A stretch of DNA of 7,177 bases from Verrucomicrobiales bacterium (GCA_011523245.1 WTHG01000085.1:1-7177), one strand, 5' to 3'. Positions 1 through 6,080 are shown, counted from the first letter of the stretch. Numbers and translations are program-made. The notes: generated by a model from the letters alone, not told the origin.

Positions 1-256
1 ATATTAGGGTTATACTTATGGTTTTAAATTTCCAATCCCATTTTAAGTGCATGAAAATCACGATTACGGTTGCCGCCTTAATGGTGGCTACTGTAAGGCC
101 GAAGATGACTGCTGTCAGAAAGCTAGTTTTTTCGGCAACCCCCCATTTATCGATGATATACGTAATTGCTGTGCCGGCTATTAATACTCCGCCAACCCAA
201 TAAATCATACGTTTGAACGTATTCTCATACCATTCTGCGTTGTGTTCGTCTGCCAT
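1..256 (-). CDS. ctaF: Cytochrome c oxidase subunit IV (CtaF/CoxD type), 3' end cut by window
   Basis: Small membrane subunit of the aa3-type oxidase, a helper of complex assembly or stability with no redox centre of its own. I translated it by hand from the ATG at 256-254; 85 codons are visible before the window ends, with no stop. It starts MADEHNAEWYENTF, has a hydrophobic segment at about residues 17-35 and a second at 46-70, and a third begins near residue 76. The second helix ends in ATIKAATVIVIFMHLKW (57-73), which matches the conserved end of helix 2 in the prokaryotic COX4 family (K-x8-FMHL-K). Typical members are about 90-120 residues with three helices, so roughly 10-35 residues are missing. 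It begins 7 nt after the ctaE stop with only a weak ribosome site (CTGGC upstream), which suggests translation coupled to ctaE. The family call is firm; the symbol follows the Bacillus ctaCDEF scheme. Confidence 0.85.
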   Translation of the reverse strand, partial: MADEHNAEWYENTFKRMIYWVGGVLIAGTAITYIIDKWGVAEKTSFLTAVIFGLTVATIKAATVIVIFMHLKWDWKFKTISITLI

Positions 257-263
257 AAGCCAG

Positions 264-1382
264 TTAGAATAAATATAGTATTGGAAACAAGAATATCCAG
301 ACCAAGTCGACAAAGTGCCAGAATAGGCCTGTGATCTCAATTCGGTTTGTAAAACGATCGGGGTCAGATTCGTACAATCGGCGGCTTATGGGCATCAAGT
401 GATAAATCATTACCAAGATGCCTCCAAAAACGTGCAGTGCGTGGAGACCAGTCAAGGTGTAATAAACCGCAAAAAAAGTGCTGTGGGCAGGCTCATAACT
501 ACTAACTCGGCTTATTTTGGAGGTTTCGATCGTAATAGTGTGCCCGTGCCCACCGGCATCAGAGGCCTTTCCGTCAGAAGCTTTAGCGTAGCGTCGGTCC
601 GTAACGGAAGCATGTTTGTCTGTATGTTTGTCCCAAGTTCCATGGGCTGGCTCGATTTCCACAGCGACAACACCTTTCTCACGGAAAGTATCCCGTTTTG
701 CTCCGGTTGTCCGTCCATCGTTTCTCTTATCGTGACGCCACGCAAATGCATGGCTCCAAAAATAAATGCCGAAGGCCTTCCCAACTTTATGGTGTTCTCG
801 TTCTCCGTCCTCGTTTTCTGTGTAGTAACCTACAATGTGTCCGTCTAAAGGTTTATCTTTAGTGCCAACACTGCCGCTGTCCCAAACTTTCCCGTCAATA
901 TCGTAGCGGGCATTCCAGATTTCCCGATGCTTTTCTCGGCATTCTTTATTGTAAGAATCTTGGCCGAGCACATTGGCAAATACGGTTTCAGCAGCTTCGT
1001 CATCTACAAAAGTGACATCATAATGCGTGAATTTAGCAGGCCATTCGTATCCCCATTTGACGATTAGAAACATGCTCGCAAAAACGACTGTAGCGATTTT
1101 CCATTTTCGATACCCATTCCAGTCCTTTAGTTTTAGAGAAACCCAAGCAAGAACTATCGTTGCTGAGGAGGCAATTAGGATAAGCGTGTTAAAGGCGCCG
1201 ACCTCTTTACTCATGAGCCCCATGCTCCAGTTGCCAGGTTCTGCGCCTACCCTTAATAGGACATAGGCAGAAAAAAGCGCACCAAAAAGCATAACTTCAG
1301 AGGCTAGGAACAACCAGATCCCCACCTTGCCGTTATAAAGTCCGGTATCGGGGCGGGCGGTTGAATTGTAAGGTATTTCCAT
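264..1382 (-). CDS. ctaE: Cytochrome c oxidase subunit III with a large soluble insertion
   Basis: Subunit III of a heme-copper oxidase, an inner-membrane protein that binds subunit I and keeps proton uptake through the D-pathway working. It is 372 residues long; the five-helix form of the family is usually about 190-210. Helix 1 (about 17-45) carries the signature WLFLASEVMLFGALFSAY; helix 2 is about 62-84, helix 3 about 95-113, helix 4 about 300-328 (STFFAVYYTLTGLHALHVFG) and helix 5 about 345-371 (FWHFVDLVWIFLFPILYL). The extra length lies between helices 3 and 4, residues about 114-297: a hydrophilic stretch rich in His, Asp and Lys with one Cys (148). From the family topology this loop should face the periplasm. 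The reading frame is open throughout and both flanking halves are intact, so it is not a frameshift product. The ATG is 11 nt after the ctaD stop and lacks a clear Shine-Dalgarno sequence. Confidence 0.93.
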   Translation of the reverse strand: MEIPYNSTARPDTGLYNGKVGIWLFLASEVMLFGALFSAYVLLRVGAEPGNWSMGLMSKEVGAFNTLILIASSATIVLAWVSLKLKDWNGYRKWKIATVVFASMFLIVKWGYEWPAKFTHYDVTFVDDEAAETVFANVLGQDSYNKECREKHREIWNARYDIDGKVWDSGSVGTKDKPLDGHIVGYYTENEDGEREHHKVGKAFGIYFWSHAFAWRHDKRNDGRTTGAKRDTFREKGVVAVEIEPAHGTWDKHTDKHASVTDRRYAKASDGKASDAGGHGHTITIETSKISRVSSYEPAHSTFFAVYYTLTGLHALHVFGGILVMIYHLMPISRRLYESDPDRFTNRIEITGLFWHFVDLVWIFLFPILYLF

Positions 1383-1393
1383 TTGTCGTTAAA

Positions 1394-3253
1394 TTACGCG
1401 GTTTTCGGGCGGTTTGGTTCCGTTTGCGGAATGTAATCCTTATCTGCTCCCGGGACACTGTAAGCATAAGGTTCTCCGTGAACCTGGGGTTCCTTTGTAA
1501 AGTTTCCATGTGGCGGAGGTGTGGGTGTTTGCCAGTCCAATGTGGTGGCTTCCACGGGGTTATCGTTCTCCACCTTTTCGCCATTACGTATACTGTGAAA
1601 GAAGTTCACGATGAAAACGACTTGTATTAGCAGCATTCCGAATGCACCCAGTGTAATGTATTCATTAAGGCGAATGATCAATTCCGATAAGGCGCCGGAT
1701 GTGACATCCGGGTTTTGCACTAGTGAATAGGTGGCGCCTCCGTCGCTCATACGTCGGCTTAACCCTGCAAAACCCTGAATGAACATCGGCATAAAGATGA
1801 TATTCATGAATATCAAGGATCCCCAGAAATGCACTTTGCCCCAATACTCGTTCATCTTGCGGCCAGTCATTTTCGGGAACCAGAAATAAATGCCTGCAAA
1901 CATAGCGAAGATCGTCCCCGGTGCCACGACATAGTGGAAATGAGCGATCACGTAGTATGAATCATGCAAATGAAGGTCTGTGAAGCTAAAGCCCAGTGGT
2001 AATCCCGTGAGGCCACCGATGCCGAACATTGGCAGGAAAGCTAAGGCGAACATGGACGCCGGATTAAATCGAATCGATCCTTTCCACAGCGTCATAAATA
2101 GGCAGGTAAGAAGGATTACCGATGGAATCGATATGATCATGGTGGTTGTCTGGAAGAAGGTGGCCACCTTCGCACTCATACCGGTGAGATACATGTGGTG
2201 CGCCCAAACAATAAAGGACAGGAAGCCTAAAACAAATAGTGCAGCCACCATCACTTTATAACCCCAAAGCGGTCTTCGGGCGTTATTGCAGAGTATTTCC
2301 GCGACCATTCCGATGGCAGGAAGGATGAGTACATACACTTCAGGGTGCCCCAAAAACCAGAAGAGGTGTTGCCATAGTAATGGGCTGCCTCCGCCTGATA
2401 CAGCCATCGGAGTTGAGCCGGTATCAAACACGCCTGAAGGCAGGAAGAAACTGGTGTCAGCCACGCGATCCATCAACTGCATAATGCCGGCTGCTTCCAG
2501 CGGAGGGAAAGCAAGGAGGAGGAGAAAGGCAGTGACGAATTGCGCCCACACAAAGAATGGCATACGGAACCACGTCATGCCCGGCGCGCGCAGCTGAATA
2601 ATGGTTGCGATAAAGTTGACCGCACCCAGCAGTGAGGAGGTGATCAACAGGATCATGCCAATAAGCCAAAATGATTGACCGTCGGTTGGGATTACAGACG
2701 CCAACGGTGAATATGATGTCCAACCGGCCTGTGCGGCTCCGCCCGGAATAAAGAAACTCACCGTCATCACCACGCAGCCTAGGAAGAAGCTCCAGAAACT
2801 AGCCATATTAACTCTTGGGAAACACATGTCTGGCGCTCCTATCTGAAGTGGAACAACATAGTTTCCGAATGCTGCAAAACCCAGGGGAACCACCGCGAGG
2901 AACACCATGATCGTGCCGTGCATCGCGCCAAATTGATTGTAGGCATCCGATGACATGACGCCATCCTTAAAGACCGGTTCCCCAGCATTGTTATGTGCGT
3001 ATACGTGCTCGAGTACGGCTCCCATGATAGGGAGTGGCTCACCTGGCTTGGCGATTTGCCATCGCATGGCCATGATCAGCAGAAAGCCCACCAGTAAAAA
3101 AACCAGCGAGGTAACGCCATACTGAATGCCGATCACCTTGTGGTCTGACGAGAAAACGTACTTGGTCAGAAAATGCTGGTTGTCGTGGCCGTGATCATCA
3201 TGGCCATCATGGTGATCTTCTTGCGCAATATCCGGTTGGGTAGTGGTTTCCAT
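1394..3253 (-). CDS. ctaD: Cytochrome c oxidase subunit I (aa3 type)
   Basis: Catalytic subunit of the terminal oxidase: reduces O2 to water at the heme a3-CuB centre and pumps protons. It has 619 residues and about 12 membrane helices. Ligands by alignment to the Rhodobacter numbering: heme a His112 and His440, heme a3 His438, CuB His303, His352 and His353; Tyr307 is the residue crosslinked to His303 in GHPEVY, and His430-Asp431 matches the Mg site. D-pathway residues Asn131, Asp142, Asn149 and Glu305 are present, as in A1-type enzymes. The K-pathway lysine (Lys362 in Rhodobacter) falls on Leu381, with Ser299 replaced by Ala318 and Thr359 by Ser378. The N-terminus has a His/Asp-rich stretch (12-27). 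The hydrophilic tail after helix XII carries TPTPPPHGNF, usual for the family. AGGAA lies 9 nt before the ATG, inside the end of ctaB (gap 12 nt). No subunit II domain is fused to it. Confidence 0.97.
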   Translation of the reverse strand: METTTQPDIAQEDHHDGHDDHGHDNQHFLTKYVFSSDHKVIGIQYGVTSLVFLLVGFLLIMAMRWQIAKPGEPLPIMGAVLEHVYAHNNAGEPVFKDGVMSSDAYNQFGAMHGTIMVFLAVVPLGFAAFGNYVVPLQIGAPDMCFPRVNMASFWSFFLGCVVMTVSFFIPGGAAQAGWTSYSPLASVIPTDGQSFWLIGMILLITSSLLGAVNFIATIIQLRAPGMTWFRMPFFVWAQFVTAFLLLLAFPPLEAAGIMQLMDRVADTSFFLPSGVFDTGSTPMAVSGGGSPLLWQHLFWFLGHPEVYVLILPAIGMVAEILCNNARRPLWGYKVMVAALFVLGFLSFIVWAHHMYLTGMSAKVATFFQTTTMIISIPSVILLTCLFMTLWKGSIRFNPASMFALAFLPMFGIGGLTGLPLGFSFTDLHLHDSYYVIAHFHYVVAPGTIFAMFAGIYFWFPKMTGRKMNEYWGKVHFWGSLIFMNIIFMPMFIQGFAGLSRRMSDGGATYSLVQNPDVTSGALSELIIRLNEYITLGAFGMLLIQVVFIVNFFHSIRNGEKVENDNPVEATTLDWQTPTPPPHGNFTKEPQVHGEPYAYSVPGADKDYIPQTEPNRPKTA

Positions 3254-3265
3254 TGCTAATTATTC

Positions 3266-4174
3266 CTATGCAGCTCGATCCCAGACCATCAACCCCAGTA
3301 GAAGAGGCAGATAAAGGAGCGAATAGTAAAACAAGCGGCGGGCTGATTCCAATGTCATTTCCCGCGAAAATTTCCAGCTGAGCACCGTAAAGTACAGGCT
3401 CAAGATCACCGCGCCGATACAGTAGATCATGTCCGAAATCCCAAGTAAAAACGGCGAAATAGCCGCAGGAATCAGGGCCAGAGTGTACAGCACGGCGGAT
3501 TTCCCAGTATTGGAGGCGCCCTGCTCTCCCTCGGAAATCATCCGAAAACCGGCCTTCTCGTAGTCTTCCCGGTAAATCCAGGCGATTGCCAAGAAGTGAG
3601 GTAGCTGCCAGAAAAATAGAATCGCCACCAGCGACCAGCCTTCAGTCGCAATGGCGCCCGAACTGCCCGTAGCGGCCGTCCAACCCATCAACGGAGGCAA
3701 CGCACCGGGGATGGCGCCGATTAAGGTGTTGGATGTGGTTACCCGCTTTAATGGCGTGTAAACAGCCACGTAAGAAATTAAGGTCACCGCGCCCACCACA
3801 CTCGTGATAAGGTTCACCTTGTAGGCGAGATACACTAAACCAATCGCAGCCATCGCCCCACCCGCCAATAGCGCGCTCTCCGGGCTGATGGCGCCGGTTA
3901 CAATTGGCCGGTTCGCTGTGCGCGGCATCTTGGCGTCAAAATCTTTTTCCAGATATTCGTTCAGCGCCGCTGCGCCTCCAGCCAGAACGCCGGTGCCAAA
4001 CAGCGCGTGCAGCAGCAATGACCAGTCAAATCCATTGGCCGAGGCAAGGTAGAAACCCATTGCCGTTGTGATGAGCACCATCGTGGTGAGGCGTAGCTTG
4101 ACCAATTCCGCCCACAAAACGAATTGGGCGCGGAAGCCCTGTTTCGGTTCCATGACGGCCGCTTCCTGTTTCAT
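3266..4174 (-). CDS. ctaB: Protoheme IX farnesyltransferase (heme O synthase)
   Basis: Membrane prenyltransferase of the UbiA superfamily: transfers a farnesyl group from farnesyl diphosphate to the 2-vinyl group of heme B, giving heme O, the substrate of CtaA. It has 302 residues, normal for the family. The first Asp-rich motif is NEYLEKDFDAKMPRTANRP (72-90), with Asn72, Asp78, Asp80, Arg85 and Arg89. YTPLKR (139-144) and WQLPHFLAIAW (189-199) are family signatures, and the second motif is YREDYEKAGFRM (201-212). About eight or nine hydrophobic segments follow the 20-residue soluble N-terminus. The start overlaps the ctaA stop as TAATG, with GGAGG 10 nt upstream; Met8 (ATG at 4153) is a possible alternative, preceded by AGGAA. 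The order CtaB after CtaA in one operon matches their consecutive steps in heme A synthesis. Confidence 0.96.
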   Translation of the reverse strand: MKQEAAVMEPKQGFRAQFVLWAELVKLRLTTMVLITTAMGFYLASANGFDWSLLLHALFGTGVLAGGAAALNEYLEKDFDAKMPRTANRPIVTGAISPESALLAGGAMAAIGLVYLAYKVNLITSVVGAVTLISYVAVYTPLKRVTTSNTLIGAIPGALPPLMGWTAATGSSGAIATEGWSLVAILFFWQLPHFLAIAWIYREDYEKAGFRMISEGEQGASNTGKSAVLYTLALIPAAISPFLLGISDMIYCIGAVILSLYFTVLSWKFSREMTLESARRLFYYSLLYLPLLLGLMVWDRAA

Positions 4175-5439
4175 TAGTTGGCAGCCTCCATTTGAGTGAT
4201 GTCTTCAGATTCTACTTCCTCGCCTTTTAGGCAGGCAGGCAGTTCGCGTGACCGACTGATCACTGTGCCCATAGCGCCCGTCAACAATGTGGCCGCACCA
4301 AACAATACATGGAGCGTGGCGATGTCGGCGGGCTTGTATTTGAGCACGGTCAAAATGCCAAGGGTGGCCTGTATCAGCACAAGGCCAAGCCACAGTAGGG
4401 AAAGTTTGCTCAGCGCATGGCTTTTGCCTAGTTTGCGATGCGCTAGAATGGCAGTGCCCAAAACCAAGCCGAGGATTAAAACCGCCATGACTCGGTGAAA
4501 CATGTGGAGTGAAATATGACTGGCTTGTATGTCCTTGCCGGTTGTCAGAAAGACCGTTGGGTTGCCTCTGGCGTCTACGGCTTCTTGGTTCGTATAAAGC
4601 TGATTTTGGAGCGCGGTCCGGTCGGCATTGTATTTGGACAACATCCCCTCCTCGGTGGAAGGCCACCATTGGCCGTGAGCTTTTGGGAAATCCCACACGG
4701 GCAACCCAGCGTGTTGGTGACGCATGGTGGCCCCGAGGATTAATTGCAGGAAAATCAGGAGTGTAGCGTAAAAGAAATGGGATCGGACCACTTGCGGTAC
4801 GAGTTTTTTGACCGATTCAGCCGCCCTGGACTCCTTCCACCACCGGCTAGTAAATAAGGCAATGCATGTCAACACGATCAGAAATATTTGAGCGAGCGTA
4901 CCGTGTAAGACACCAATTTGATCCTTCAGTTGCGTGACGCGTAACCCACCTAGAACGCCTTGCACGATAACCATACTATAGGCCAAAGTCGCCCACCAAC
5001 GAAGGGTGGAACGATTGCCAATGATTTTAACGATCGATAAGACCGCCATCACAGAGGCCACAGCTGCCATAACCACAAACATGGTCTGTGTTCGGACGCC
5101 CATTAAGCCCAGTGTAATCAGAACCAAAGCAATGGCTAAAGTGCGCGGGCGACCGGCAGATTCGCGAGCCCACATCCAAATAGCAACAGTGGCAGTTAAT
5201 AGCCCCACGAGCGAGGCCATTAAACGGTGGGCGTGCTCCTCGAATATTCCGAACTTTCCAAGCCATTGGTCAAACGGCAAAAGAAACATATTATAACCGA
5301 AGCTAGTCGGCCAGTCCGGTACTGTTAATCCTGCCTCCCGGCTCGTGACCAAACCGCCCATCGTGATCAAAACAAATGTGCACAAGACTGAAAGCACCGT
5401 GAATCGATGCAGCCAAGGATTGTATACATTTTCCGACAT
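4174..5439 (-). CDS. ctaA: Heme A synthase (COX15/CtaA family)
   Basis: Inner-membrane oxygenase that converts the C8 methyl group of heme O to a formyl group, giving heme A for subunit I. Numbering from the ATG at 5439 gives 421 residues. The family shows two similar four-helix halves, seen here in GLTVPDWPTSFG (37-48) and GLPVWDFP (245-252). The four conserved heme-binding His are His71 (in EHAHR, with Glu68), His179 (LHGTLA), His315 (HMFHRVMA) and His377 (LHVLFG). Unusual for the family, residues about 98-143 add two hydrophobic segments between the usual helices 2 and 3, and a polar loop at about 255-305 lengthens the second half. An in-frame TTG at 5451 would add four residues (MFIQ); I prefer the ATG because neither has a clear Shine-Dalgarno sequence and the upstream bases are pyrimidine-rich. 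It is the first gene of the oxidase operon and overlaps ctaB by 1 nt. Confidence 0.95.
   Translation of the reverse strand: MSENVYNPWLHRFTVLSVLCTFVLITMGGLVTSREAGLTVPDWPTSFGYNMFLLPFDQWLGKFGIFEEHAHRLMASLVGLLTATVAIWMWARESAGRPRTLAIALVLITLGLMGVRTQTMFVVMAAVASVMAVLSIVKIIGNRSTLRWWATLAYSMVIVQGVLGGLRVTQLKDQIGVLHGTLAQIFLIVLTCIALFTSRWWKESRAAESVKKLVPQVVRSHFFYATLLIFLQLILGATMRHQHAGLPVWDFPKAHGQWWPSTEEGMLSKYNADRTALQNQLYTNQEAVDARGNPTVFLTTGKDIQASHISLHMFHRVMAVLILGLVLGTAILAHRKLGKSHALSKLSLLWLGLVLIQATLGILTVLKYKPADIATLHVLFGAATLLTGAMGTVISRSRELPACLKGEEVESEDITQMEAAN
4185..4189 (-). promoter_or_regulatory. Ribosome binding site for ctaB, inside the ctaA 3' end
   Basis: GGAGG on the minus strand, 10 nt before the ctaB ATG at 4174. 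It lies in the last codons of ctaA and is the strongest Shine-Dalgarno sequence in the operon. With the TAATG stop-start overlap it supports Met1 at 4174 as the main start of ctaB. Confidence 0.5.
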
Positions 5440-5470
5440 TTGGATGAACAAAAAGGAGGCCCCCGCTTTT

Positions 5471-5483
5471 AGGGTATAACCCT
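5471..5483 (-). promoter_or_regulatory. Small hairpin in the predicted leader of the oxidase operon
   Basis: AGGGT-TAT-ACCCT on the minus strand, a perfect 5-bp stem with a 3-nt loop, 32-44 nt before the ctaA ATG. It would lie in the 5' untranslated leader if transcription starts near 5519. It has no following T-run, so it is not a terminator. It is short and may have no function. Confidence 0.25.
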
Positions 5484-5518
5484 TAGAAAGACGCCGCCGT
5501 CACTCCCTTCGAGAAAAA

Positions 5519-5531
5519 TTTATCACTTATA
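5519..5531 (-). promoter_or_regulatory. Predicted -10 element (TATAAG) and start site of the ctaABDEF operon
   Basis: TATAAG on the minus strand at 5531-5526 is one base from the sigma-70 consensus TATAAT. Seven bases downstream, at 5519, is an A, a usual start nucleotide. There is no good -35 hexamer at the proper distance. Instead the centre of a Crp-type palindrome (5560.5) falls 41.5 bp upstream of that A, the geometry of class II activator-dependent promoters. The leader to the ctaA ATG would be about 79 nt. This is a prediction from spacing and motif match only. Confidence 0.45.
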
Positions 5532-5551
5532 TGATACCTGCGGCAAGTGAT
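5522..5551. promoter_or_regulatory. Inverted repeat overlapping the predicted -10 element
   Basis: ATCACTT (5522-5528) and AAGTGAT (5545-5551) are perfect 7-bp inverted arms separated by 16 bp. The left arm overlaps the TATAAG -10 element. A second short dyad, TATCA (5521-5525) and TGATA (5532-5536), lies within it. A protein bound here would block RNA polymerase, so a repressor site is possible; an mRNA hairpin is unlikely because most of the dyad lies upstream of the predicted start site. No known operator consensus is recognised. Confidence 0.3.
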
Positions 5552-5569
5552 TTGTGAAAAAATTCACAA
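5552..5569. promoter_or_regulatory. Crp/Fnr-family type operator, TTGTGA-N6-TCACAA
   Basis: A perfect palindrome with 7-bp arms (TTGTGAA and TTCACAA, 4-bp AT spacer). It contains both full half-sites TGTGA and TCACA separated by exactly 6 bp, the arrangement bound by Crp. It resembles Crp more than Fnr, whose half-site is TTGAT. It sits in the ribH-ctaA gap, 38-55 nt after the ribH stop, upstream of the predicted oxidase promoter. Without a known regulator from this genome, the binding protein is unknown. Confidence 0.55.
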
Positions 5570-5607
5570 TCTAATAAAGGTGGAAAATATGGTGTGAAAA
5601 ATTGAGT

Positions 5608-6078
5608 TCAGGATATTTCACTCATCAGGTCTGCCATCATTAATGCCGTATGAGCAGCCTCGGAACCTCGGTTAGTTTTCGGCATAACACACCTCGATCT
5701 AGCTTGGGCTTTGTTTTCCAGCAGCAAAACCTCATGAATAATAGGTACAGTGGTCTCAGTGGCGATCTGAGCAAGAGATTGGGTGACAGAATTGCCGATA
5801 TGTTCTGCGTGAGTGGTTTTGCCGCGGAGAATCACGCCCAGACATAGGACTGCTTTTGGCCGGAGGCGTTTGCGACGTGCCAGTTTTGCTGCGACTACAG
5901 GAATCTCAAAAGCGCCGGGCACCCTAATCAGTTCCACATCGTCCACCCCACTACTGGCCAGAGTCTCAAGCGCCGCCTCGATCATGGAATCAACATATTC
6001 GGCATTGTACACTGAGGCCACGATGGCGATACGCGAAGCCTTTAGCGAATTGTACGTGCGAGTGGTTTTTTGCAGCAT
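5608..6078 (-). CDS. ribH: 6,7-dimethyl-8-ribityllumazine synthase (RibH)
   Basis: Cytosolic enzyme that condenses 3,4-dihydroxy-2-butanone 4-phosphate with 5-amino-6-ribitylamino-uracil to lumazine, the direct precursor of riboflavin; members form pentamers or 60-mer shells. It has 156 residues, normal length. Visible signatures: SVYNAEYVD (22-30) at the first substrate loop, GAFEIP (55-60), RGKTTH (85-90) with His90 as the likely catalytic base (His88 in Bacillus), SLAQIATET (101-109), and QARSR (125-129) with Arg129 matching the phosphate-binding Arg127. The C-terminal third departs from the common pattern: IIHEVLLLEN (113-122) replaces the usual IFGVLTTEN, putting His115 where Phe113 stands in Bacillus. 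The ATG is 2 nt after the ribBA stop without a clear Shine-Dalgarno sequence, so it is probably translated by coupling. RibBA supplies the butanone phosphate. Confidence 0.95.
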   Translation of the reverse strand: MLQKTTRTYNSLKASRIAIVASVYNAEYVDSMIEAALETLASSGVDDVELIRVPGAFEIPVVAAKLARRKRLRPKAVLCLGVILRGKTTHAEHIGNSVTQSLAQIATETTVPIIHEVLLLENKAQARSRCVMPKTNRGSEAAHTALMMADLMSEIS

Positions 6079-6080
6079 AG

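Larger units (their letters stand above)
5440..5607. other. Intergenic control region between ribH and ctaA
   Basis: The only real gap in the window, 168 nt long and AT-rich in its ribH-proximal half. It separates the riboflavin genes from the oxidase operon on the same strand. I see no open reading frame with coding character, no tRNA and no GC-rich hairpin followed by a T-run, so ribH has no obvious intrinsic terminator and some read-through into ctaA is possible. Near ctaA the minus strand reads GCCTCCTTTTTG, a pyrimidine stretch resembling the 3' end of 16S rRNA rather than a Shine-Dalgarno sequence. Confidence 0.7.

Noticed and set aside
6..15. AGGGTTATAC here repeats, in the other orientation, part of the hairpin at 5471-5483.
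   Set aside because: It is a 10-base match inside conserved ctaF coding sequence, with no extended similarity; most likely chance.
399..848. A 149-codon plus-strand open frame opposite ctaE.
   Set aside because: It lies wholly antisense to ctaE, resembles no family I know, and has no clear ribosome site; open frames opposite genes are common.
491..1043. The subunit III insertion as a separate inserted gene, intein or frameshift.
   Set aside because: The frame runs through without stop, there are no intein splice motifs, and the flanking helices are complete; it reads as a loop insertion.
4205..4696. A 163-codon minus-strand open frame in another frame inside ctaA.
   Set aside because: It overlaps the conserved second half of heme A synthase, and its translation is low in hydrophobic structure and rich in Arg, Pro and His, as out-of-frame readings are.
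5449..5451. TTG as the start of ctaA.
   Set aside because: It adds only four residues with no better ribosome site; the ATG at 5439 gives the usual MSEN-type N-terminus. It cannot be fully excluded.
5552..5569. The palindrome read as an intrinsic terminator of ribH.
   Set aside because: Its stem is AT-rich and no T-run follows on the minus strand; the Crp-type half-site match and promoter spacing explain it better.
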